DNA from: Gavia stellata
Taxonomy: Eukaryota; Chordata; Aves; Gaviiformes; Gaviidae
Direction of reading: 5' to 3'
NCBI RefSeq assembly: GCF_030936135.1
Contig: NC_082596.1
Span: 2,394,155 to 2,458,154, forward strand
DNA: 64,000 bases
The notes under the pieces were generated by a model. That model saw nothing but the letters and a program-made list of their open reading frames with translations, had not been told where the DNA came from and did no database searches. This document shows, piece after piece, positions 1 through 13,078 of this stretch (positions are counted from its first letter, which is position 1; each line of letters begins with the position of its first letter). Position numbers and translations under genes: made by a program.

Positions 1-189
1 CTTTGATCTCCGCTAGCATCAGTGTCAAGAAAGCATTCTTCTTCCATGGAACGATGCTGCTCAGGTGGTTATGCCATTCCCAGCAGTTGGAATATGATCC
101 ATTTGTCATGTTTTCTGATGGCTGTTACAGTAGACATAGATTCAGGAGATCTGGATCTTATTCCTAGACCTGCTATTGCTGTTTGGAGA

Positions 190-280
190 TACCCTGGACA
201 AACCACTTCCCCTCAGTTTGCCCAGCCATCAATTGGAGATGACACTGACTTTCATACGGCCTCCTAAAATCTGCTGTCAT
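190..280 (+). repeat. Possible MIR/L2-type ancient relic
   Basis: The stretch contains CCCTCAGTTTGCCCAG followed by TGGAGATGACACTGAC. This resembles the common MIR/L2 pattern 'cctcagtttcc..tgtaaaatggggataac' in sense orientation, preceded by a 'ccttgg..aagtcactt'-like stretch. It is heavily diverged and short, so the call rests on one motif block. A young CR1 begins about 25 bases downstream. Confidence 0.3.
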
Positions 281-307
281 GTGAGCCTGGCAGCTTGTAT
301 CTGTCCA

Positions 308-1210
308 TGTTGTCTTCTTTAATATCTTTATCAATGATCTGGATGAGGGGATTGAGTGCTCCCTCAGCAAGTTTGCAGACGACACCAAGGTGGGCAGGAG
401 TGTTGGTCTGCTCGAGGGTCGGAAGGCTCTGCAGAGGGATCTGGACAGGCTGGATCGATGGATCGAGGCCAATTGTATGAGGTTCAACAAGGCCAAGTGC
501 CAGGTCCTGCACTTCAGTCACACAACCCCATGCAACATTACAGGCTTGGGGACGAGTGGCTGGAAAGCTGCCCCGCAGAAAAGGACCTGGGGGTGTTGTT
601 TGACAGTCAGCTGAATATGAGCCAGCAGTGTGCCCAGGTGGCCAAGAAGGCCAACGGCATCCTGGCCTGTATCAGAAATGGTGTGGCCAGCAGGAGTAGG
701 GAGGTGATCGTGCCCCTGTACTCGGCGCTGGTGAGGCCGCACCTCGAATCCTGTGTTCAGTTTTGGGCCCCTCACTACAAGAAGGACATTGAGGTGCTGG
801 AGCGTGTCCAGAGAAGGGCGACGAAGCTGGTGAGGGGTCTGGAGCACAAGTCTGATGAGGAGCGGCTGAGGGAACTGGGGTTGTTTAGCCTGGAGAAGAG
901 GAGGCTGAGGGGAGACCTCATCGCTCTCTACAACTACCTGAAAGGGGGTTGCAGAGAGGTGGGTGTTGGTCTCTTCTCCCAAGTGACTAGTGACAGGACA
1001 AGAGGAAATGGCCTCAAGTTGCACCAGGGGAGGTTCAGGCTGGATATTAGGAAACAGTTCTTTACTGAGAGAGTGGTGAGACACTGGAATAAACTGCCCA
1101 CGGAGGTGGTGGAGTCACCATCACTGGAGGTGTTCACTGGAGGTGTTCAAGGAACGTGTGGACGAGACATTGTGGGACATGGTTTAATGGGCATGGTGGT
1201 GTTGGGTTGA
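308..1210 (+). pseudogene. CR1 ORF2 fragment (reverse transcriptase C-terminal part), frameshifted
   Basis: ORF2 of CR1 encodes endonuclease plus reverse transcriptase, which copy CR1 RNA into the target DNA. Only the end of the protein is here: the RT catalytic-loop region with FADDTK (372-389), the thumb-like region, and the conserved tail containing [28 protein letters not shown] and DRTRGNG. The RT block lies in the frame that includes base 372. Everything after about base 520 reads in a different frame, so an indel lies near 515-530. A 13-bp tandem duplication at 1123-1148 shifts the frame again and replaces the normal C-terminus. There is no start codon and no endonuclease, so it is dead as a gene. 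Confidence 0.88.
1123..1148 (+). repeat. 13-bp tandem duplication inside CR1
   Basis: ACTGGAGGTGTTC occurs twice in direct succession. The CR1 copy at 53364-54072 has this segment once, so the duplication arose in this copy. It shifts the frame of the ORF2 remnant. Confidence 0.9.
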
Positions 1211-1264
1211 TGATTGGACTTGATGATCTTACAGGTCTTTTCCAACCTTCATGATTCTGTGAAC

Positions 1265-4200
1265 TGCATTGAAAAATAACAGCACCTGGCTCATTTGACT
1301 AAAACAGGCTGAAAAACATTTATACCAGTGGCTGAGCCAGGATATCAAACAGGAACTAATTTCCAGCAGGCTGCACTGAACAAGGGAGTATATGGATCTG
1401 CCATCTGTATGGGAAAGTCCCAGAGAAGATGCCTGTTCACATCTCTTCATGAGAAGATGCCTCCTTCATGTCCATGTCAGCTCTCCTGATGTCAGCCAAA
1501 GCTCAATTCAGGTGTTTCCACCTGAGCCCATGGATCGAGGTCACAGTACAAGTGTATGAAAGTTGCAGACCTGTTTTTCCCCAGGCTGGCATAGGACTCC
1601 GTCTCAGGCAACATTATTAGGAGGAGTCTGTGAATGAAAGGTTGCGCTGACTGGGAAAGGGCTGGAGACACAATGAAGTGGGTGGGATGTGCAAGGATGA
1701 GGAAGAAGAAAAGTTGCAGTGGGAAAATAAGGGTATAGAAAAGAACGAGAAAATAGCAGTGAAGGAAAGAGCTGAGGGTGAAAAGGATTTGCAGAGCAAA
1801 AAGGAGGAGATCAAAGGAAAAAAAAAGGTTGAGTGGAGAAGAGAGGAATGTGGAGAGGGATGGGTGTAGGTGAAAGCAAACCAAAACCGAGCACAGCAAA
1901 CTTGGTCAAATGAGGGAAAAAAGATTGTGTCAGTCTAAAATGCTTTATTTCATCCCCTATTTATTGCCATGTTTCACAGCAGGGCATTTTAACCCCTCTG
2001 CTTAACACACCACCTTTTTCTTCACAGTAACATTTAAAGGAGCAGTATAATTTGAAATGAAAAAGCCCAGAAAATTCAAAGGTGTTGAAAGTACCCAAGT
2101 GAAATGTTTCAGCATTTCTGAACCAGACGTTTTCATTTGCAATGTATTCTAATACACTGAAGCATTGGGACACTTAACTATTTGCCACTGACTTTCACCC
2201 ATCTTCATTTTCTTATATTGCTTGTGGAGGAAACTATTCATCCATGTAGGTTTAATTACTCAATTAATTGTGGCCATCTTGAGCACCCTCTTTTAGAACA
2301 AGTTTGTATTAATTTTCTATAAAATAAAAATATCAACGTCTACAGACACACCTCTATCCAAAGGGCTAAGAGGAGGGATGGAGGGAGTCCTGTTTTAACA
2401 GGGAGCAATGGGAGGTTTGCAAAACTGCTCTGTCAGGACAGTGTCACCTGATGCAGGGATGGGTGTCACATTGGCTGGTGTTAATTGCAGGGCAGAGTAA
2501 AATCCACGCTTGGTAAAACCCCTTGAACAGATATTATAGTGTGATAAATGGGGTATCACTGAACTAAATGGCTGTATTAACACCAGGTAAGTAAACAGGG
2601 CCATGGCATGGGATAAAGCAATGATCCACATTCCTCCACACCATTTAATTATCAAGACGCTTCCTGGCATAGATTTAGTCTGGGTCTACCAGCTCTCTCT
2701 TGAAAAATACCCAGATGTAGTTTAGGAGTTAAAACAAGCTGGAAACCTCTCCTGAAAGACAGTTGGGATTAATCCACTCTGATTTATGGGGAAGAGTTAG
2801 GAACACAGAGTCAGGCTGTGCCATCCCAACTGGAGTTAGGGCCAGAAAAGAGCTCCAGGGCTTTTAATTCGCTTGTACTGAATAACCAACGGGACACAGC
2901 TGAAAACAGACATCCTTCAGGGGATTGATGCACTTTTTTTCTTTTTTTGCCAGAGGAATGTTTCTTCTGTCTAAGCCCGTACTGCAGTTCTAGCCCAAAC
3001 TGTGCATTTTGACCACATCCTGACCCTGTGTCTGAACAAAACCAGGGCACCCGCTTCCCTCCACCCCATGCCCTGCTTTCCTTAGGTAGGGAGATACACT
3101 CTGGGTGTCTTGGTACAGACAACTGCAAGTGAGGGTGGACTGCCCTGCGGCATAATCTGATGAGGATGCTGTTGAAACATAATCCCTGGAGATGCTTTTA
3201 ATGTGAGAGTAGCAAAATACTTAGGGAAGAAATCTTGGTGGAGAGCCAAGATATACACTGTACTCCAAGTGTTGCTATTGCAGGAAGAGATGAACAACAA
3301 AATGCCTGCTTTGAAGAATCGCCGTATGTTTTCTAGCGCGCTTCTGTTTGACCTTTACTTTCAATCCTCGCTTGTCCAAGCAAGTGATGTTTCTGCTAGT
3401 CCCTGGGGTTGCTCTGGAAGGTGAGTTTCACCATGATTACCTTTTCAATCTCTTCAGGGAGCATGGGCCCAGGCCAGCACCTGGTAGGCTGAATCCCTGG
3501 TGGGAGTGAAGCAGTGACCTCAATTATGCCAATTTATAGTCTTTGAAGAGCTGCTTCAGGATCTTTGGCACCATCTGCGCTGTGCAAAGTTTGCAGGGTT
3601 AGCAGGCTGCACAGTTGATTGTTCTCCATCCAAACTGACATGTACAATTCATATGCCTCCTCAGGCACTATACAGTCAAAGTATTAATGTACTTCTCTAC
3701 TCGATCACCACCCTTTAATTGTCTTTTAGTTTGTTATTGGCTACTTCATTGCACTCTCACAGAAACAAACGACTTCTCCAGGAGGAGTATAGGGTAAAAA
3801 GTTGCATGCTGTTCAAATCTCTTCTTCCACCTGAACACTGGCCCCCATGTGAAGTTATTTCCTTAGCCCTTGATGACAAACACAAATGGCTCAGTCATCC
3901 CCAGACAGATCAGAAAAATATATGGTCTTTGCATCTATCTCTGTTCGTAATACCCAGAGCTGAGGAGATTTGTCATGTGTCACCTCTCCCAGTGTGGGAC
4001 TGTGCCAAACGCCTGCTCCTGTCAATGTGGAGGTACTGGAAGTGTTGCTGTCACATTTGGATGCATGACCCAGGCGAGTCTGTGCCATCTGGAAGCACGT
4101 CTGTCTCAGGACATAAGTTAGACGGAGAGTGAGACACAGACACAGAAAAAATCTTTATCCAAATGAAGAAGGAAAAGTCCCATGCCTGCTGTTGATGAAA

Positions 4201-5689
4201 TTGCCATAAGGAATCTGTACAAGCTTCAGCAAGGTATAATCGTGTGCAAGAGCTTGTATAGGAGGTACCATCAGGAACTTAATTTATATGGAAGTGTGAC
4301 GTGGAAGTTTTTAAACATATTGAACAAGCAAGTGGACATGGCCGTATTCATTGTGAAATCTGACCTGATTTATTTTAGTTTAATTCGCTTTCAGGTTGAA
4401 CTAAGAAGACTTGAGTTGAGCTCACTACCATTGTGAACGTGAGCAGGTGATTGCATGCAACAATAAAATCAGTCATAGGTCCCACCCTAAGATCTATCTA
4501 ATTTAGGTCCCGACTGAAAACCAGACCAGGCAGAGCCACAGAAGAACCTGTGCTAGGTATTCCTGAGGTCTGGACTCCCAGAGTAGCAACCAGACTTGGG
4601 CAGAATTCTTTGGCTATTAGAGGAAATGTGTAATGATCGCTTGGAAATGGACAGAGTGACTTGGTTAACTGGATTACCTTCACAGAGGTGGTGAGAAAAG
4701 TGCCACACAGTGGGTTTGTGTGGATTCATTAGTCCACTTGGAAAGTTCATTTGGATTTTCTTAAATTTCCATGTGTGCATTTTCTAAGCAAAAAAAATGC
4801 CTGATGTAAGTAGGATTAACTGTTAGGGAACTTTTCTGCAGAACTCAATTCCCAAAATGATAAAGCCAAGAACGAGACACTGAAATTTTGCAGGATGCTT
4901 CTGTAACAGAGAATCCAATTCAAGAAAATCCACGTGAACTTTTCAAGTGGGTTAATGAATCCATTGTTTCCCAAATATAAGCACACAAAGTATAAAATCA
5001 ATGCAGAGCCACTGAAATCTAGGTCATTTATTCTGGTATTTATCAAAAATTTACCTAGAAGTAATAATGATTAATAGATGGCTTAATACATATTTGGCCA
5101 GTTGTTCCTGAGTCAAATTGGCTTCTTATAACCATGGAGAATAATTGAATACACTTGCTACTCATGTATTTATTATATTTCTGTTGTTGTAACTGTATCA
5201 CTACAGTGGTCAGATGAAATCATGTTTTAAAAATAAGCTATATTCAAACTGGTAAAAGGGAAAACTTGACATCAAACGTCAGGAGAATGTGCTTGTTAAC
5301 AATTAAGTAAACAATCTGCACGTCACACTGTGGCCCAGTACTTGCATAAGGACATGAGAAATTACTGTGAGTCAGATCTCCAATCCTTCTAGCAAAGGAT
5401 TCCCTTCTCAGCAATGGAATTAGGAATTACGGGTTAGGAGATGTCATTTAGGGGAGTGAAAAACCTTGGCTACTTTCTGCAGTCCATTCCCCTCGTAATT
5501 CCCCTGCATCCACAGGTCTTATACTAGGGAAGGTAGAAGGGACATCTCTGCCACTTACCATTCATATGTATTTTGAGTAACTATTGCCCTTGAAGTTTCT
5601 TGTCTGACTCCACTGCCTCATACAGCCGCAAGTCCCATATTCTGTTTACTGGATTAAGCAGCAGTTTGGCCTGTTTTCTGATCTTCTAC
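1265..5689. other. Unique-looking DNA, no gene recognised
   Basis: I see no conserved protein domain, RNA gene or clear transposon here. Open frames are short and interrupted. The one compositional oddity is a purine-rich (A/G) plus strand at about 1676-1860, which makes a spurious Lys/Glu-rich frame on the plus strand. The T- and A-runs around 2935 and 4790 are short. Confidence 0.6.
1676..1862 (+). repeat. Purine-rich low-complexity tract
   Basis: The plus strand is strongly biased to A and G, with many GAAGA, GGAAAA and GAGAGG words. No fixed repeat unit is seen. It yields an open frame rich in Lys and Glu that I regard as a composition artefact. Confidence 0.6.
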
Positions 5690-6770
5690 CAATTCTCTTG
5701 AAAAACGGTTTCCAGCTTGGTTTATCAGTCGTCTTCATGATTTTGTAAACCTCAGCTTCATCCTCCACTTCCCCAGCTTTCTTCTCTCCAGACTGAAGAG
5801 TCTCTGCAGCCTTTCTAGTCTCTCCTCTAAAGGCATCTACTCCACCCTCTTGATTATCTTACTTGCTTTTATCTAGACTTTCTCTTACTGCCACTGGTAC
5901 TTTCTTGAGAGACAAAGACTAGAACTCCACAGATTACTTAATACGTGAGTGCATCAAAATTCTGCGTAACAACGACAAAATCACTCCCTCCGTCTTGTTT
6001 TCAAAAACATTCTTGGTGATGACCAGCATTTTGTTGGCATTTTTGGCTGTTGTGGCACACAAAGCCAGCGATTTCAGAGAACTCCCAGTGAGGACTCCAG
6101 GATATCTTTCCTGAGTTCTACCTGATAGTTTTGAGTGCAGAAGCATGCAGGTATGGTTTAGATTGCTTTTCCCCAGACACATAACATTTATTTGCTCTGA
6201 TGGTCATCCACCACCTTGCTGCCCATTCATGCAATCCTGTGAGATCCTTCTGGAGCTCATCACCATGGCACTTCACCCCACTTTTCTGTACCCTGCAAAG
6301 TGACCTTTCAGTCCTTCTTTGCCTTTTAAACAGATATCAGCCCATGAAAGAAGCTTTTCTCCAATCCTGTGGCATATTATATCTTTTAATAACCCTTTGT
6401 GTGGAGGCTTTTTGGAAATCCATAGTTTTTCCACCGGATTTCCAGTGGACTCTTACCCTCCCTGAACTGCAGCTGATTTCCCTTTACAGAGCCATGTTAA
6501 CTCTTTCCCAGCAGCCCATATTTACCATACACTTAGTGGTCTCCTTCCTTACTGTAGACTCTACTCGTTTCCCAGGGAGTCACACTCTGTAATCTCCAAG
6601 ACTGTCTATAGAGTCCACTGCTGATTATCCCATCTTTTGTAGATGGGAATTAGATTAGTTATTTCACTCTGTGGGAACAGTGACCATCTGTAATGAGAGG
6701 TTATACACCTCAGCCAAAATTTCATATGCAAGTTCCTTTAAGACTCTAGTCCAGGTTACATTTTGGCATT
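5690..6770 (-). mobile_element. Ancient CR1 LINE relic, inverted
   Basis: Read on the minus strand, this follows the order of an old amniote CR1 of the kind abundant in turtles and crocodilians. The plus-strand text shows the matching landmarks in reverse: a 'gtgagatccttctggagctc' block at 6239-6258, 'tctttcctgagttctacctg' near 6107, and 'ttttgttggcattttt' near 6029. The 5' part (about 6664-6770, minus) still reads TRVLKELAYEILAEVYNLSL, similar to the CR1 RT entry segment. Many indels and stops show great age. The boundaries are approximate. Confidence 0.75.
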
Positions 6771-7079
6771 GAACTGAACGGTTCAATACATGTATATCAG
6801 AAGATAACGGGTTATCACAGGTGAGAAAGTGGGACTGATATAGAACTTTTTCAATATGATTTGCATAACTTCTGGGTTGGTCAGCAAGCTTGAATGCTAC
6901 AGGTTGTCTTGGCCTTAAGCTAAACAGCAGTACATCATATCTTCGGTAGACAGTCATAAAACTGGTTATAAATTCATCCAGAGTGAACACGGGGATTTCT
7001 TTTTTTGTTTCAGTACATAATAGGTCCAAATAAAAATAAATTTTAGAGAGATTAAAATCTTTACAGAATTAGGTTGAAT

Positions 7080-7270
7080 TCAGCACGCATTTTAGCGAAA
7101 AATTGCAAAACAGTAATGTGGAAATATTTTTTTAAATGTCAGTATATTTCCCTTTGACATTCTCTAAATGAAATGTTTCATTTTGGAAATGCCAAACCCC
7201 TTTGTTTTGACATTTTTCTATGTTAAACCTTTTCACCCTTAATTTCAAAATGGCATTTTTTAATTTGAAA
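7080..7270. repeat. AT-rich patch with AAATG/CATTT palindromes, possible old repeat
   Basis: The words AAATG, CATTT, GACATT and TTTTGACA recur in both orientations. They include AAATGAAA-TG-TTTCATTT (7166-7183), a perfect 8-bp-arm palindrome. This style matches diverged sauropsid interspersed repeats I recall, but I cannot name a family. Confidence 0.3.
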
Positions 7271-7829
7271 GACTGACCTCCATATAAAATAAATGGTCGA
7301 TCTTTTTATAGTTTAAGTAACTTGAAGACAATCCAAGCACTTTGTTCTGAGTCAAAAAAAAAAAAGTTTAGAACTACCTGGTGTGCTGTTTTACCTTTTT
7401 TTTTCCCCCTTGGGACGGAACAGTGGTAATGGAGGGGATTTTTTTTTTTTCATGCTGATTTTTATTTCAGTTCTCAGGTGCATTAATTGCTCTGTTCTAC
7501 CTGCAATATATAGGTAGCAGAGTTTGAGAGAAGTCCCTCTGGAAAGCTTAAGCAATGTAAGATGACACTAACACTTCTGAGATTGCCGAGAGAAGAATGA
7601 TACACAAAAGCCTAATTAGGGGGTCATTATGGATCTATACATCATTTAGGGCAGAAGCAGGGCTAGCTGGAGGAACTGTCAGGCTCTTCATTCTTCATCT
7701 ATGCCTTTTTCTGGACCTCTGTCAGTGCAGATGAACTGCTGACAGCTAAAGTAGCTCCTATCGTGAAGCCAGCTTGCGGTCACAATTTTATCTTTCCGTG
7801 TCATTCATATGATAATACCACATAAGGGG

Positions 7830-8110
7830 AACTGTGGGTTTAATTAGCTGTTGAGGTGTGCATGTAGTAATAACCAGTCCTGCTGCATCATCTCTCCGGC
7901 ACTGAGTTTCCTGTTCCCCCGTTCCCATCACAGCTGATTGCAGAGTGGGCTACCTACTAATTGGGAGTGTCTCTCTTATTATATTTTAACAATCACATGC
8001 CTCCTACTCCCACCTGACTCACTTCCAAAGGCAGCCCGCATCTGCGACAGCGCTGCATTTCCGGAGGGGATGGACTCTGATGCCAAAACTTCTCCGTTGT
8101 GGTGAGTCAG
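7830..8110. promoter_or_regulatory. Candidate regulatory patch with two AP-1 type sites
   Basis: This unique, less AT-rich stretch is without repeats. It contains TGACTCA (8015-8021) and TGAGTCA (8103-8109), both matching the AP-1 (Jun/Fos/MAF) core TGASTCA, and an ATTAGCTG-type homeodomain-like word near 7842. There is no direct evidence of function and such sites also occur by chance. Confidence 0.2.
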
Positions 8111-11100
8111 AGAAGAAGGGTTGGGAGAGGAAGGGGTTGAATTGCTCCTCTTTACCTTCAGTTAAGGGTAAAGGAATTGCTGAAAGATATAATTACAGAA
8201 ATGTGTTACTCATAGAGAGGTAGTTTGTTTAGATGTTTTGTTAGAAAACATGCGCTTTTGAAGTAGGAACTACCTCTAGGAATCCCTGATGTAATTAGCT
8301 TCCTGCAATGTCTCCAAAAGGAAAGCAACAAACCTGTTGCAGAGGCAGTCAAACCAGCCCAGGGCTGGGTTTCTATCACCTAACTTCAGACCTCGGCACA
8401 CCACACTGAGCTCCCTATTTTAATAACCTCCCGAAAGTAAGTCAGCAGAGCATAGAACGTTGTTTGCCTCACCCAGTGCAGGTGTTGAGTGGAGATTATA
8501 TCCCGAATTTCACTGACCCCATTGCCTTGCTCTCCAGAGATGGAGCAAGGAGCCTGCAGTGATTTTTTCAGAATGCAACACGTTCATCAGAAACACGGAC
8601 CCTAAATTAGGCGAACCCACCCTTGGTTCCCTGAGGATATCTGTCTTGGGGTTTAGCAACAACGTGGATACTCTGATATCAAGTCAGTGTTGTGAAGGTA
8701 TGACCCATTTCACACCTCTCTCTTTTCTCCTTTCTTTGAGCCACAGATTTTACTGAAAGTTAGGAGTATTTTAATAATTCTCTCTCCTGACCAAGTAGGT
8801 TGAAATTGTCTGCCGGTTGTATAAGTTATTAGGGGAGAACATGTGAACAGGGAGGAAAGAAAAAATGGAATGTAAGAAAGTAAACACACATGCCAGGTGA
8901 TCATCAATAGTTCAAATTTAGTTTCCTTAGGACTTCAGGCAAGCAGAGGAAAACTTTCTTTGAAGTATCTGGTTGAAATAGCTTAGCTTTGTCAAGGGAA
9001 AAAATTGAAAAATAAAGTATTTAATTCATAGTTATGATATTAATTTTATCTTAATTTTTTTAATTCACCCTTGTCCTTTCCCTTGAAAAATGAATGGAAA
9101 TGAAAGAAGTAGCGTTGTCAAAATGTAAGAAAAATCACTTTAATTCCACTCCTCTTTTCTTGAATTTCCGTGATAAAAAGACAGGCAGCATGAAGTTAAA
9201 AAGTGAGAAAATCACCCTCTCAAAGAGAAGCGAATATGTTCAGCTTTTTAAAAGTAAAAACAAGCTGCAAAAATCTTCATTAAATTGCTGGTGGAAATGT
9301 TTTTCATAACAAAATGGAAAATGTCACTGAAATGAGTGTGATTTATCTAAATGTTTACATTTTGATGGAACTTGCTTTTTTCAATGATCAAATAATCCAT
9401 TCCACTGTTTTCTGTTAGCAAGTGTAATAATAAGACTAAACCCTCTTGAAAACCAAGAGTGGGAGTGGGACAGTCTGCTCCAGAGAAGATCTTACACACT
9501 GAAGGAGGAATTGAGAGGCATTCCTCAAATTACACCATCTGCAAAATGTGCTTGCTTCTTATGCTTTGCTGACAAAATAAGACTTTTTATAAATCTAGAA
9601 GAAGATAATGTGGTATAAAAAAATTGCCCTTTTTTTTCTGCAGGAAACTGGAAGGGAGGGAAGCAGCCAAAACCAGACTTGTGTTCTGGTAGACGTAAAA
9701 TAGAAATTTTGATCAAAGGACCTCGGGGAAAAAATGAGCAAATAAGTATGATTATGTCTCCTCAATATCGTGTGATACCAAGTATCTGAACCTGGACTTA
9801 AGCAAACACTTTTTCTCATTCTACCTTGGGAGGTCCTAGAAAAAAGTATTTGGGATTTTTTTTTAATATTATTTATGCCTTTCCTTTTGTTGCTGAGATA
9901 GCAATGAAGATGGACTGAGGAGAGAAATAACATTCAGCTTACACAAGCAAGCTCCATCTTACAGTAACTGAATTTCCAGATTATCCAATGAGAGAGGCAT
10001 TTAGCAGAGAGGTTGATTCAGCTGAGGAGACAGTTTATCATTAAATGCATCACTAATAATATGTTTTGGTGTTCTACATTTTTGTAACATGTCCCCATGC
10101 TGCAAATCTATTGAGTGCCTGAGAAACAACCATTAGACTATTAAATCTCCCTAGTGATAAAGCTGATTTGAGCCACCCAACACACAACAAGGCATCCTTC
10201 ACCCAGGTATGTGGGCGATCATAAAAGACAATACAGAGGCACTGCATTTCCCCTTCTAATCCTTGAGGTGTCCATCTTCAGTTATCTGCTCCAGTCTGAA
10301 AAGCTGAAAAGAGAAGCAGATGAATTTTCATTTTTCTTTCCCCCTCTCTGGGGAAACTCTGCCTTGCTCTGTTCTGCTCCAGCATGACTACTCCAATGCT
10401 AATCCTGAAAAAAACAGTGGTCTTGATATTTGGCATTTCCAGTTAGTAACAGCTTAGCTGACAGATCCTTTTGGGAAGAATATTTATTAGAGGCACCAGC
10501 CTAGCAATCAGTACGCAGCAGCACCACGTATTCATGACTGTCCCATTCTCCCTTCCCCGCTCCCTGAATATTGATCACATTATAGTTTTTCTGCATTCGC
10601 CTTTATCTCTGGTAAGGAAAAAACCTGCTACTATCCCTTTGGTTATTAGGCAGTGGGAAGTACAGACGTGGTATGTATCCATTTGGAGGTGCCTATCATA
10701 CTGCATAACCCATGCATGGACTGTCAATGCTGCAGGTTATCGACTGGCTGTAGTTCAAATCCAATGTGATAAGCAAGACAGCTGAGATAAGGATGTTTGC
10801 TGGGGTATTGGGCTAGATCCCATTCCATCCAAGCCAAGGTGTTATTAGCAGACCTGGGGCTTGAACTGATGTCACTGGAAGCCGGTGCTGTTTGGGACAT
10901 CCTTCCTCTACAAAAGCTAAGCGTAGGACATACTCAATTCAAATGCCTGTTAGCTGAACAGAAAAAGGAAATTCTGCTGCTGTCTGCTTTGCTTTTCTTC
11001 TTGGCAGACACAGGCATTAAGTTCCTGGAGTCTTCAGCTCAGACCCCCACAGAATTGGAAATGAGGGGAAAGGGAAGAGGTTTTTTTTTCTTCTCTCTCA

Positions 11101-11304
11101 TCTCTCAGAAGAGGTGTACAAGCTGCTAGAGGAACCTACTTCTTCAAAATGTAGAACCGGATTTGGGAGTTATATGGCAATATGCTAGCTAGATCTGCAA
11201 TTCATTCAGATAAACCCATTTGGAGTGGAAAACTAGATCCATAAGTGAGAAAAAAAGGCTCCTACTTTCCACTGGTTGTTAGGAAATTTCGGGATGGTTG
11301 CCAC

Positions 11305-11495
11305 TTTCCCCATTGACTGTCAGTACATAACCTTGGAAAAATCACATAATAGTTCTGCATCTTTGCTGCCTATCATTAAAATAGGGATAACAAAGCTTCC
11401 TTTATTCATATCCTTTATCTGCCTTCTCTTCCTCATTTGCACATGCTTGGACATACTGACAGTCTTTGATAATGTATCTGGACAATGTTTAACAT
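11305..11495 (+). repeat. MIR/L2-type ancient relic
   Basis: The order 'acataaccttggaaaaatcac', 'gcatctttgctgcctatcatt', 'aaaatagggataacaaa' and later 'gataatgtat' follows the MIR/L2 core ('ccttgggcaaatcactt', 'cctcagtttcctcatctg', 'taaaatggggataa', 'gataatgtat'). The spacing matches the family order, although identity is low. Confidence 0.45.
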
Positions 11496-13078
11496 CAGTC
11501 CCTTTTTAATTTTCCTTGATGTGTTCTAGATGCTATTTAATTTTATGGTGGTCAACAAGCAGCAGTGCACTGATTTCCAGTGCAGCTTTGAGTCAACACA
11601 AAGGAATGTTATGGCCCCTCTGATATCTAATAAGGGTTGTGCTCACTCAAAAACAATTTTTACAGTGGAAGAAATCAATGTAATCTGGAAATTCTGCCTC
11701 CTTGTCAGACGCAGGTGACAGTTGGGCAAATGGTTATTTGTGTGGTTGCACACATGTGCAAAAGAATTGCCGATGTTTGTTCCCTGAGGAAACCAGGTTA
11801 GAAAAGCATCTCTTGAAGTGTCACATAGCCTTCAGCCATTGACCTTAAGACTTCAGGAGGCAGCACTTTTAATGGAGAATCACTGAGATTCTTTAATGCT
11901 GCCTAAAGTTCATTATTGGGGATTTCTTTTTTTCTCATTGATCAGGTAGTAGAAAGAGCTCTTCTAAATATTAGTATTGATGGTGAAGATTAGATATAAG
12001 CTAAAGTTAAAAGAAAAAAAGAGTGAGTCGAAAGACACCTGTGCTGGAAATTAAATATCCTATCATCTCTGTAAATGATACCCATTAAATCTCTGGCCAA
12101 GATAGTGGACAAAACAATAAAAACACCAATCTTTACATTCTGGGGGGCTCAGTGCAATCAGGAAATCCATCAGAGGAGCTGCTTTCTCATCTCCTGCTGT
12201 CTTTTTGCACATAAAAGCTCATATTTCTCCTGGCTGGCGTTACATCATGCCCAGAGTCCCTATGCCAGAAGATCAGCGAATGAAACCTCAGAATGTTTTC
12301 TCTTCTCTCTGGTTAATGCATTCACTTTTGCTAATTGGTCTTGTTTGTTGGGTAGTAGGCTGGTTTGTTTAAAGGTTTTGTTGGACATGTCCTTTTAAAT
12401 AATTATTTGCCAGGTTTTTGGAAGGGATTATGTGTTTGGTTGATTTTTTTGTTGTTGTTCTTCAGGCTGCTGTATTTCCTTCTCACGTGGCCTTACTGTC
12501 TGTCATCAATAAACTAACTTTCTCATGAGATATTTTTCAGTTAAATTGCTTAGGAAGGCTAGGACTAGGGGATAGGAAAGTAGGAAAAAAGAAAATAAAT
12601 CAGAGTTTGACATGAATAAACATAACTTAGCAGCTATACTAGTTGAGAGAAAGAAATTACGAGTGCACCTGCTACCTCAATTGGGATGCAGAAGAAATGT
12701 CACACTGTGACTAAGAAAACTCACGAAGAAGTTGCAAAGAGATTGATTTTACATGTGCTCTGGGAGGTCATCAACCCTGCCACTGACAGAAACAAGCTAT
12801 TAGGTTAAAAGGGCTGATCATCTTCTCCGTGGTAGGAACACCATCTCCTTTCTGGCAATTCTGCCTGTCTTGGAAGGACAGTACTCACGTAATCAAGTAT
12901 TCAAGTACATAAGCATGCAGCTTCCCCAGGCAAATTGCTGGCAATCCAGACAGAAGGCAGTGTATTGCTCCCTTCTCTTGTTAGATGATTACATGTTGTT
13001 TGTTCTTACAAGGATGATTCTCTGCTGACACAGAGTAGACTGGAGAGCCTTTCCTTTCAGGAAGGAATGAGGAGGGAA

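Larger units (their letters stand above)
305..1263 (+). mobile_element. CR1 LINE, young, 5'-truncated (ORF2 end plus 3' UTR)
   Basis: This is a non-LTR retrotransposon remnant of the avian CR1 clade. It enters ORF2 inside the reverse transcriptase domain (block [12 protein letters not shown], then FADDTK at 372-389) and runs through the characteristic CR1 C-terminus ([22 protein letters not shown]). It ends in a 3' UTR with GATGATCTTACAGGTCTTTT and a final CATGATTCTGTGA. Copies at 46671-47546 and 53364-54072 are close relatives, differing at roughly 7% of positions by eye, so this is a fairly recent subfamily. 5' truncation is usual for CR1. Nothing upstream of base ~305 resembles CR1. Confidence 0.95.
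6780..11300. other. Unique-looking AT-rich DNA, no gene recognised
   Basis: No coding exon, RNA gene or clear young transposon is recognised. It contains an AT-rich palindromic patch (7080-7270), poly-T and poly-A runs near 7355 and 7440, and a possible regulatory patch (7830-8110). Open frames are short and lack known domains. Confidence 0.6.

Noticed and set aside
518..1084. 188-codon minus-strand frame
   Set aside because: Antisense shadow of the CR1 ORF2 remnant; the sense strand carries the recognisable protein.
1678..1869. Lys/Glu-rich plus frame as a small coding gene
   Set aside because: Product of purine-rich low-complexity DNA.
10748..10760. AGTTCAAATCC as a tRNA or SINE B box
   Set aside because: No A box or cloverleaf arms could be found at the right spacing.
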